Shown in pieces: positions 1 to 6,428 of a stretch of DNA of 7,671 nt. Positions within the stretch are counted from its first letter, which is position 1, and each line of letters begins with the position of its first letter. Source of the DNA: an uncultured Oscillospiraceae bacterium (GTDB lineage Bacteria > Bacillota > Clostridia > Oscillospirales > Oscillospiraceae); NCBI GenBank assembly GCA_905234575.1, contig CAJOIG010000194.1, positions 1 to 7,671 of the forward strand, written 5' to 3'. The position numbers and the translations under genes were made by a program. The notes beneath the pieces were generated by a model. It was given only the letters and a program-made list of their open reading frames with translations. It was not told the origin of the DNA and did not search any database.

Positions 1-248
1 CAGTGGATCACCTTGTCGATCGTTCCGAGAGAGGCGGCATATTCCGCCAGCTTCCGAACGTCCTCCCGTTTGGAAACGTCGCAGGTCATGGCGAGCGCCC
101 GGCTCCCCGCCGCGTTCAGTTCTCCGACCGTCTGGTTCAGCGTATCCATCCGTCTTCCGGTGATGATGACCTGCTCATCCTTGGGAAGCATGGCAGCGAC
201 CGCTCTTCCGATCCCCGTGCCGCCCCCGGTCACAACATTGATTTTCAT
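1..248 (-). CDS. Short-chain dehydrogenase/reductase (SDR), partial (C-terminus outside window)
   Basis: Probable NAD(P)-dependent oxidoreductase of the classical SDR superfamily. Only the first 82 residues are visible; the gene runs off the left edge. The start is ATG at 248, with GGAGG at 257-261 eight bases upstream. The Rossmann nucleotide-binding motif TGGGTGIG is at residues 7-14. After strand 2 comes ITGRR (29-33), with no acidic residue at the strand end, which in this family favours NADP(H). CDV at 56-58 supplies the conserved Asp that contacts the adenine ring. The visible part ends at TIDKVIH, just before the usual (N)NAG motif, so the catalytic Ser-Tyr-Lys cannot be checked. It follows the rhamnosidase by 14 bases and is probably last or near last in the operon. 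The substrate is unknown; a released sugar or aglycone is a guess from context. Confidence 0.88.
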   Translation of the reverse strand, partial: MKINVVTGGGTGIGRAVAAMLPKDEQVIITGRRMDTLNQTVGELNAAGSRALAMTCDVSKREDVRKLAEYAASLGTIDKVIH

Positions 249-256
249 TTCTTCAG

Positions 257-261
257 CCTCC
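257..261 (-). promoter_or_regulatory. Ribosome binding site of the SDR gene
   Basis: GGAGG on the minus strand, 8 bases upstream of ATG 248 and inside the 14-base gap after the rhamnosidase stop (TAA, 263-265). It fixes the SDR start and shows there is no room for a separate promoter or terminator between the two genes. Confidence 0.7.
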
Positions 262-262
262 G

Positions 263-2764
263 TTAAATCATGATCGTATATTTCCCCGCCGCTTCGATCC
301 GGCTCTCGCCGTTCGGCAGGCGTATCTCCGCCGTGCAGTTTGCCGGGATCGTGACGGTGTATTCGATCTTGCCGTTCTCGCGCCTCCAGCCGCTCTCAAC
401 AAGGCCATACACGCTGTTATAGCTGGCTTTTGCATAAGTGAAATGCCCGCCGGGGCGTGGAGCGATGGAAAAATGATTTTCGCCGTCCACCCGGATTCCG
501 CACATGGTCTTATAAAGCCACTCGACGACCGCACCCTTGGAATAGTGGTTGAGGCTCGCGATGCCCCCCTGTGCCTGTGTCCCCTCCCAGGATTCCCAGA
601 TCGTTGTCGCTCCGTTTTTCGGCATGAACAGCCAACCGGGCATTTCCTCGTTTTCCAACAGCCGGTAGGCGGCCTCGATGTCGATGTCCGCCAGCACATC
701 CATGATCAGCGGCGTGGAGAGGAAGCCCGTGCCCAGCCGCCAGCCGTAGTTTTCCAGCGCCTGAAGGAGGCGGCTTTTCGCGTATTCTGACTGTTCTTCG
801 TTCAAAAGCCCAAAGGCCAGCGGCCGCACGAGCTGCGACTGCCGGTCTGTGTCCAGCGCAGCGCCGAACGCGGTCTGATAGGCGGCTTTGCACTTCTCCG
901 AGATCGCACGGTATTTTGCCGCGTCCTCCGTGTGATACAGCGCCTCCGCGATCTCCGCCATCACGCCCAAAACATACGCCGTATAGGCCGTGCTGACCTC
1001 CGGGTGGGGCAGCACCATGTCCTTCCAGTCGTTGGGCTTCACGTCCGCGGGCTCGGCCCACTCGCCGTAGCTCTGGCCTTTGCGCACCACCCCGTCCGGG
1101 GATACGCGACGGATCATGAAACCGGCGTATTTTTTCATGCGGTCATAGTATTCCGTGAGGATTCCGGGGTCACCGTACTTCCTCCAGATGCGGTACGGGA
1201 TCAGGATGCCCGCGTCCGACCAGCCCACGGAGCCGTTCATCGTCCACATGTAAAAATCAACGCCGCCGTAGGGCGCGATCTGGGGCAGACGGCCGTTCCG
1301 CTTCTGCCAGTCGTACACGTCCCGCAGGTATTTCCCGGAAAAGGCCGCATAGTCAAAGAGATACGAGGCCGCCCCAAAGAAGATCTGCGCGTCGCCCGTC
1401 CAGCCGTGGCGCTCCCGGGTGGGGCAGTCGGTGGGGATATCCAGGGAGTTTCCCTTCGTTGACCACACGGTCGCCTCGACAAACCGATCCAGAAGCTCGT
1501 TGGAGGAGGAAAACCGTCCGGTCGGCTCCATGTCGGAGTATACGGCAACAGCCTCGATATCCTCCGGCCGCAGCGCTGCGTCCGTCTCCACCTCCGCATA
1601 GCGGAAGCCGAAGACCGCGAAGGTGGTCTTATACTCGTTTGGCCCCTCCGTGCAGGTGTAGTCGATCTGCTGCAGCGGTGTTGATTTCTTTTTGCTGACG
1701 CACTGGATGTTCTTCAGAGTCAGATCGCCTTCCGCGTCCAGCATTTCCCCGAAGCGCCAGCGCATGCGCTGGCCCCGGTGGGCTTCCACCCGAAACGAGA
1801 CATAGCCCGCTATATTCTGCCCAAAATCCAGGAGCTTTTTTCCGTTCGGCGCGGTGGTGATGACCGGATGGAACCCCTCGTGTTCTGCGACGGGTACGTT
1901 GTTCGACGCACAGGGCGTGACCGGATGGGTCGTGACCTTTGCCCGGCCGCCGTACTGCGGGGCCCGGAAGGCCTCGATCACCTCGCCGTCCTTGTTGTCG
2001 GCAAAGCGGATGGGGCCGTCGTTCGACCAGGCCCAGGTATCGTCCGTGAAGATCACGTCGCGGCTTCCATCGGCATAGTCGAGCTCCAGCTGGGCCAGGA
2101 GCTTTGTTTCGGTGCCGTACTGGTTCGTCCGTCCCCAGGCACCGCAGGAGCCCCGGTACCAGCCGTCCGCCAGCTGGACGGTCAGCGCGTTTTCGCCGGA
2201 GGAGAGAAGCCCCAAAACGTCATAGGTCTGATACTGCACCCGCTTGCGGTAGTCCGTCAGGCCGGGCGCGAGGCAGAAGCCGCCGACTCTTTCGCCGTTC
2301 ATTCTCGCTTCATACAGTCCGCAGGCGGTGATATACAGCCGCGCCTTCCGGACTTCTTTTTCGACCGGGAAGATCTTGCGGAAGCAATCGACGGGATAGC
2401 GCTCTTTTTTATCCACCGTGTAATTGCCGCAGATCCACTCCGCCTGCCAGTCGGCGGCACGCAGAAGCCCCAGCTCGAAAAACGCCTCCGTCCACTCGCC
2501 GGGCTCGTCGTGTTCGTCCCACAGGCGTACCTTCCAATCGACCCTCTCGCGGCTGCCCAGCGCTCTCCCCGCATATTCTGCCCGCATGGAGCCGCCGGGC
2601 GTTTTCCCGGTATCCCAGAGGACCCCGCCCCGCTCGTCGGTACAAACGATCTGATACGCCGTCTGCGTCACGCCGCCCTCGCAGTTCCAGAACAGGCGGG
2701 GCTTCGTTATGTCGATGCCGACCGGATCTTTGAGGTATTCCGTTCTCCGTCGAATCGCTTTCAT
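263..2764 (-). CDS. Alpha-L-rhamnosidase, glycoside hydrolase family 78
   Basis: Inverting exo-hydrolase releasing terminal alpha-L-rhamnose from glycosides or oligosaccharides. It has 833 residues and no signal peptide, so it is probably cytoplasmic. The N-terminal signature DPVGIDITKPRLFW is at 13-26, an accessory beta domain has NGERVGG and LAPGLTDY near 155-172, and LLDFGQNIAGYV (near 310-320) opens the next beta domain. The (alpha/alpha)6 catalytic part carries DCPTRERHGWTGD at 446-458. Its Asp446, Glu451 and Asp458 have the spacing of the conserved acidic triad of characterised GH78 enzymes, with the Glu the likely general acid. Glu724 in TIWESW is my candidate for the general base; Glu748 in VVEWLYK is the alternative. 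A C-terminal beta domain follows. I chose ATG 2764 because GAAGAG lies nine bases upstream; an in-frame ATG at 2770 overlaps the symporter stop as ATGA and would add two residues. Family call is strong; the natural substrate is unknown. Confidence 0.93.
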   Translation of the reverse strand: MKAIRRRTEYLKDPVGIDITKPRLFWNCEGGVTQTAYQIVCTDERGGVLWDTGKTPGGSMRAEYAGRALGSRERVDWKVRLWDEHDEPGEWTEAFFELGLLRAADWQAEWICGNYTVDKKERYPVDCFRKIFPVEKEVRKARLYITACGLYEARMNGERVGGFCLAPGLTDYRKRVQYQTYDVLGLLSSGENALTVQLADGWYRGSCGAWGRTNQYGTETKLLAQLELDYADGSRDVIFTDDTWAWSNDGPIRFADNKDGEVIEAFRAPQYGGRAKVTTHPVTPCASNNVPVAEHEGFHPVITTAPNGKKLLDFGQNIAGYVSFRVEAHRGQRMRWRFGEMLDAEGDLTLKNIQCVSKKKSTPLQQIDYTCTEGPNEYKTTFAVFGFRYAEVETDAALRPEDIEAVAVYSDMEPTGRFSSSNELLDRFVEATVWSTKGNSLDIPTDCPTRERHGWTGDAQIFFGAASYLFDYAAFSGKYLRDVYDWQKRNGRLPQIAPYGGVDFYMWTMNGSVGWSDAGILIPYRIWRKYGDPGILTEYYDRMKKYAGFMIRRVSPDGVVRKGQSYGEWAEPADVKPNDWKDMVLPHPEVSTAYTAYVLGVMAEIAEALYHTEDAAKYRAISEKCKAAYQTAFGAALDTDRQSQLVRPLAFGLLNEEQSEYAKSRLLQALENYGWRLGTGFLSTPLIMDVLADIDIEAAYRLLENEEMPGWLFMPKNGATTIWESWEGTQAQGGIASLNHYSKGAVVEWLYKTMCGIRVDGENHFSIAPRPGGHFTYAKASYNSVYGLVESGWRRENGKIEYTVTIPANCTAEIRLPNGESRIEAAGKYTIMI

Positions 2765-2766
2765 AG

Positions 2767-4193
2767 TCATGGACTCTTCTGCCGGGCCTTGATCTCGGCC
2801 TGCTCCTTCTCCAGGTTCTTCTCCACGTTCAGAAACAGCAGGATCACCGCAAGGGCGATGCCCGTAAAGACCTCCAGCCCCACGAAGGAGAAGGTGATGA
2901 CCCCGTTCACACCGGCAGGCTGGACAGCGGCAACGGTATTGCCGAGAGCGTCCATGGTCGGCGCGATGTAACCCGCCGCGGCCAGCATCCAGTTGAACAC
3001 CCCGGTCATGATGCCCACCATCGCCACGGCGATGATGTTGTAGATGGACATCGCCGTGCCGTCCACTCGACGAGATGGTCCAGGCAGTCGGCAAACAGCG
3101 CCATGAAGACGTAGGCGCAGGGCAGGCCGCCGATGTTTTTGATGAACTGACCGACAAGGACGACGACAAGGCTGGTGGGAAACAGCCAGCAGATGAGGCT
3201 GCCGAGGGCATAGAGAACAAATCCCACCATCGTCACGTTCCGCTTGCCGAATTTCTTCGCCAGCGGCCAGACCGCGAAGATGCCGATGCCCATGGGGATG
3301 CCGCCGATGACGGAGACGAGCATCTGCGTGACGCCGTCGTTATAGGTGCCGAGAACGTAGTTGCAGTAATAGACGAGGCCGAGGTTTTTCAGCGTGGTCC
3401 CGGTGGTGTAGATGAGGAAATAGGCGTACATCAGCACCATGTACCGGTCCGTGAAAAGGATCCTGAGCTGCTCCCGGAAGGGGACGCGGAGCTCCTCTCC
3501 CGCCGCGGCGGTCTCCTCCGTCACGCGCTCTTTGGTGAAGAAATACTCCACGAGCGTCAGCGGCAAAGCCGCGATCGAGAGGACGCTCATGAGGGTGATC
3601 CACTTTGACTTGTCCACACCGATGGCCGGCATGATGACCATGGGGAACACCAGCGCCACCAGGATGCCGCTCATCATGATCGTGGTGATCTGGTTGAACA
3701 CCGAAAGGCCGCCCCGGTCCGTGCCGTTTCGCGTGGACAGGGGAACCATCAGGTTATGGCTCATGTTGAAGATGGTGTAGGCGAAGGAATAGAACAGGTT
3801 GTAGGACAGCATGACCCAGATCGCCTTGACCGTGTCGTTGGACTCCGGCACCGTGAACAGCAGGATGCCGCTGATCGTCACGAGCGGCGCCGAGAGCAGA
3901 AGCCAGGGCCGGGCCTTGCCTTCCTTTGTGCGGGTGCGGTCGATGATCTGCCCCATGAGGATATTCGTAATGGCGTCGATGATCTTGGAAACGATGGGGA
4001 ACGCGGTCAGGAACACGCCGCCCCACAGCGGCGTGAGGTTCAGAACGTCGGTATAATACACGTTCAGATACGTCGCCAGCACCGCGTTTAACAGGATCGC
4101 CCCGGCGGGACCGACGAGATAACCCAGCCATTTTTCCTTCTTGGTCACGGTCTCGGACCGGATAACGCTCGCGGGAAGCCGGATCGCTTTCAT
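2767..4193 (-). pseudogene. GPH-family sugar:cation symporter (MFS type), frameshifted near 3063
   Basis: Twelve-helix membrane transporter of the glycoside-pentoside-hexuronide:cation symporter family (MelB/XynB-like), expected to import the glycoside used by the flanking hydrolases with Na+ or H+. The start is ATG 4193, overlapping the GH3 stop as ATGA, with GAGGAGGAG at 4199-4207. Family marks are KIIDAITN with Asp73 in helix 2 and DRTRTKEGKARPW at 85-97, the cytoplasmic loop 2-3 signature. The first frame is good to DHLVEW (residue 377), then runs out of frame to a stop at 3006. Homology resumes one frame away with DGTAMSIYN at 3063 and continues for 98 residues through the last two helices and a charged tail to TGA at 2767-2769. 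The product of the first frame would lose helices 11-12. Either the gene is broken, or the assembly has an error here; a single missing base would restore about 476 residues, but the family motif suggests a larger loss (about 19 bases). Confidence 0.85.
3060..3072 (-). other. Frameshift / small-deletion site in the symporter gene
   Basis: Upstream reading gives ...DCLDHLVEW in one frame; downstream reading gives DGTAMSIYN in the frame offset by -1. The two frames meet over the bases GAGTGGACGG. From memory, this family usually has DHLEW followed by about six residues of the type K-T/S-G-F-R-C before DG. Those residues are absent, which fits loss of 3n+1 bases, about 19. No homopolymer or slippery heptamer is present. 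Confidence 0.7.
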
Positions 4194-6319
4194 TTCTGCT
4201 CCTCCTCGGCCTTCGGAAGTTTAGGGACTTGAATGGGTGACAGGAAACATTTCGCGCCGCGGATCAGATGACCGTTCGTGAGCTCCACGATGCCCTGCGC
4301 GAAGTTGTAAGGCATGGATCGTCCGGCGGACATGGCCATGGAGCGGGGGGAGTTGGATTCCAGGATACGGCGCAAAAACTGTGCGCCCTTGCGCTTGTTG
4401 TCCTTCTCCGGGCCGTCCGGGAGCCTCTCGGCCTCTTTTTCCTGTCGGGCGGCTACGGAGAGCACCGCGTTGAACAGGATGCGGCCCATAAAGGTCTGTT
4501 TGAGATCCGTGAACCGGGATTCCAGCGTAACGGGGTATCTCGGAGGCTCCCGCGGGATCACGAGCTCGTCGGAATACTCGTCTTTCCTCTCAGGCTCCAC
4601 CGTGATCGTGACCGTCCGGCTCTCGCCCGGCGCGAGATATACCTTCCGGAAGCCTCTCAGCTCCCCGTCGATATACAGCTGCGCCACCTCGCCGCCGAAG
4701 CGGCTGCCGGTGTTCGTGACCGTCTGGGAATATGTATCGCCGTCCTGCGTCCACTCGGTATGGGCGAAGGTCGTATAGCTGAGACCGTGTCCGAAGGGAT
4801 AGCGGACAGGCACCTTTTCCCGTTGATAATACCGATAACCGACCTCCGTCCCCTCGGCGTAGATCTCGTGGATCCCCTTGCCGAAGCTTTCATGCCCGGG
4901 GACGTCCTCATAGCGCAGCGGCCACGTCTCCGCCAGCTTCCCGGAGGGGTTAGCATCGCCGAACAGCAGCTCCGCGCAGGCCGTGCCGCCGTTCTGCCCA
5001 GGCAGGAACATGTTCAGGATAGCGCTGACCCGATCCGCGAAGGGCAGCTCCACCACCGAACCGCCGAAGAGGACCACGATCACCTTCTTCCCCGTGTCGC
5101 ACAGGCGGTCGATAAGCGCGAGCTGATCGGACGGCAGCTTCATATCCTCCCGGTCGCAGCCCTCGGATTCGTACTCGTCCGTCAGACCGGCAAATACGAG
5201 GATCGTATCGCACTCGTCCAGGCTGCAGTCCTGTTTCACGCCCCGCGCATCAAAGGCGTCCTTCGGCGTCGTCACCATGGCGGGGTTGATCATGGAGCTG
5301 CCCGCACCCTGATAGCGCATATGCTCGAACAGCTCTCCCGCGATGTACAGCTTTTCCTGTCCCGTCAGCGGCAGAACGCCGTCGTTCTTCATCAGCACCG
5401 CGCAGTCCGCCGCGATCTCGGCCGCGAGAGCGTGATGGGCGTTCCAGTCCGGCTCGGTCTCGTCCGCCGGCTTCACATATCGGTCGATCCAGCGCAGGAT
5501 GTTCTCACAGGCCTTGTCCAGGTCCGCCATGGGAAGGGCGCCGTCCGCGATCCCGTCCAGGATCCAGCGGCGGCAGATATCCGTGTCCCCGGGCATTTCC
5601 AGATCAAGCCCCGCTTTCAGGCTCGCGATCCGGTCGTGCATGGCGCCCCAGTCGGTCATCACCACGCCGTTAAAGCCCCACTCATCCCGGAGGATATCGT
5701 TCAGCAGCCGCTTGTTCTCGGAGCAATAAACGCCGTTGATCCGGTTATAGGCGCACATCACCGCGGCGGGTCCCGCATGCTTCACGATCACTTCAAACGG
5801 CCGCAGATACAGCTCCCGGATGGTTTTTTCCGAGGCAACGGAGTTTCCCATAAAGCGGAAGTTTTCCGAATTGTTCAGCGCAAAGTGCTTGACGCATGCG
5901 CCCACGCCCTTCGACTGTACGCCCTCCACCAGCGCCGCGCCCATGACCCCCTCGGAGAAATACTCGAAGTTCCGCCCGCACAGGGGATTGCGCTTCAGGT
6001 TCACGCCCGGGCCCAGCAGTGTATGAACGCCGTAATACCGGCACTCTTCGCCGATGGCTTCGCCCATCCGACGGGTATTCTCCGGGTTCCAGCTCGAAGC
6101 GGTCGCCGCCGCCGTGGGAAACGCTGTGGCAGGTTCGCTTTGAGAGATCCCATTGTCGCCCTCGCCGATCTGTTTGCGAAGGCCGTGCGGACCGTCCGAC
6201 ATACACAGCGGCGGGATGCCCAGCCTCGGGATGGGATTCGTATACATGAAATTCGTCCCGGCGACCAGCGCCGCCTTTTCTTCGACCGTAAGCTCCTGTA
6301 GAATCTTCTGGATATCCAT
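4190..6319 (-). CDS. Beta-glycosidase, glycoside hydrolase family 3 (beta-glucosidase-like)
   Basis: Retaining exo-beta-glycosidase, probably beta-glucosidase or beta-xylosidase; 709 residues with no signal peptide, so likely cytoplasmic. The N-terminal barrel domain (about 1-280) has SDGPHGLRKQ at 41-50, GPGVNLKRNPLCGRNFEY at 103-120, KHF at 144-146, and the nucleophile motif VVMTDWGAM with Asp223. The alpha/beta sandwich (about 300-515) has YQGAGSSMINP and YESEGCDRED; Glu386, just before Gly, is the likely acid/base. PSGKLAETWP (458-467) and YPFGHGLSYT (507-516) are typical of bacterial GH3. A fibronectin III-like domain (about 525-575) is unusually short, followed by a roughly 110-residue tail of unknown role. 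Several segments look shorter than in relatives. Start ATG 6319 is supported by GGGGGTGATC at 6322-6331. It is the first gene of the operon, its stop overlapping the symporter start. Confidence 0.94.
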   Translation of the reverse strand: MDIQKILQELTVEEKAALVAGTNFMYTNPIPRLGIPPLCMSDGPHGLRKQIGEGDNGISQSEPATAFPTAAATASSWNPENTRRMGEAIGEECRYYGVHTLLGPGVNLKRNPLCGRNFEYFSEGVMGAALVEGVQSKGVGACVKHFALNNSENFRFMGNSVASEKTIRELYLRPFEVIVKHAGPAAVMCAYNRINGVYCSENKRLLNDILRDEWGFNGVVMTDWGAMHDRIASLKAGLDLEMPGDTDICRRWILDGIADGALPMADLDKACENILRWIDRYVKPADETEPDWNAHHALAAEIAADCAVLMKNDGVLPLTGQEKLYIAGELFEHMRYQGAGSSMINPAMVTTPKDAFDARGVKQDCSLDECDTILVFAGLTDEYESEGCDREDMKLPSDQLALIDRLCDTGKKVIVVLFGGSVVELPFADRVSAILNMFLPGQNGGTACAELLFGDANPSGKLAETWPLRYEDVPGHESFGKGIHEIYAEGTEVGYRYYQREKVPVRYPFGHGLSYTTFAHTEWTQDGDTYSQTVTNTGSRFGGEVAQLYIDGELRGFRKVYLAPGESRTVTITVEPERKDEYSDELVIPREPPRYPVTLESRFTDLKQTFMGRILFNAVLSVAARQEKEAERLPDGPEKDNKRKGAQFLRRILESNSPRSMAMSAGRSMPYNFAQGIVELTNGHLIRGAKCFLSPIQVPKLPKAEEEQK
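4199..4207 (-). promoter_or_regulatory. Ribosome binding site of the symporter gene, inside GH3 3' end
   Basis: GAGGAGGAG on the minus strand lies five bases before ATG 4193 and is also the Glu-rich 3' end of the GH3 coding sequence (residues EEEQK). Together with the ATGA stop/start overlap (4190-4193) it indicates translational coupling. Confidence 0.7.
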
Positions 6320-6321
6320 AG

Positions 6322-6331
6322 GATCACCCCC
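6322..6331 (-). promoter_or_regulatory. Ribosome binding site of the GH3 gene
   Basis: GGGGGTGATC on the minus strand closely matches the anti-Shine-Dalgarno complement GGAGGTGATC. The GGGGGT core ends six bases before ATG 6319 and sets the start of the first operon gene. Confidence 0.75.
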
Positions 6332-6344
6332 ACTGTTCTTGTCT

Positions 6345-6371
6345 TAAATATAACACGAACGGATTTCTCAA
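6345..6371 (-). promoter_or_regulatory. Candidate operon promoter upstream of GH3
   Basis: On the minus strand, TTGAGA (6366-6371) is followed by the AT-rich stretch TTATATTTA. Possible -10 boxes are TATATT (6347-6352, 13-base spacer) or TATTTA (6345-6350, 15-base spacer). Both spacers are shorter than the ideal 17. A poor core promoter fits one needing an activator such as the divergent AraC protein, but this is inference. Confidence 0.4.
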
Positions 6372-6374
6372 TGC

Positions 6375-6403
6375 TTGCACATTTGTAACTTTCTCATTAT
6401 AAT
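6375..6403 (+). promoter_or_regulatory. Sigma-A type promoter of the AraC-family regulator
   Basis: TTGCAC at 6375-6380 and a perfect TATAAT at 6398-6403 are separated by exactly 17 bases. Transcription would start near 6410, giving a leader of about 20 bases before ATG 6429. This is the clearest promoter in the window. Confidence 0.8.
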
Positions 6404-6415
6404 TGAAACCAATTA
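6400..6415. promoter_or_regulatory. Palindrome over the -10/start of the regulator promoter (candidate operator)
   Basis: TAATTG, spacer AAAC, then CAATTA: a perfect 6-base inverted repeat. The left arm covers the last bases of the -10 box and the right arm lies at the expected transcription start, abutting the ribosome binding site. A protein bound here would block the regulator's promoter, so autorepression is plausible. The arms are short and AT-rich, so chance is possible. Confidence 0.4.
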
Positions 6416-6424
6416 AGGGAGGTG
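6415..6424 (+). promoter_or_regulatory. Ribosome binding site of the AraC-family regulator
   Basis: AAGGGAGGTG on the plus strand is a strong Shine-Dalgarno match, ending four bases before ATG 6429. It confirms that start over later in-frame ATGs. Confidence 0.8.
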
Positions 6425-6428
6425 CGGC

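Noticed and set aside
1778..2971. Plus-strand open frame (397 codons) opposite the rhamnosidase 5' half and the symporter 3' end
   Set aside because: It crosses two real genes on the other strand, has no recognisable motif and no start signal.
3055..3075. Programmed -1 ribosomal frameshifting in the symporter
   Set aside because: No slippery heptamer, homopolymer run or obvious downstream hairpin is present, and the transporter family does not use frameshifting; deletion or sequencing error is simpler.
2765..3220. In-frame upstream extension of the rhamnosidase
   Set aside because: The frame is open for about 150 codons into the symporter gene, but its translation is low-complexity Ser/Ala/Arg sequence, and GH78 similarity begins only at MKAIRRRTEYL.
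4268..6301. Long plus-strand open frame (677 codons) opposite the GH3 gene
   Set aside because: It mirrors the GH3 frame, its translation is Arg/His/Val-rich with no domain, and it lacks a ribosome binding site. Long antisense frames are common in GC-rich genes.
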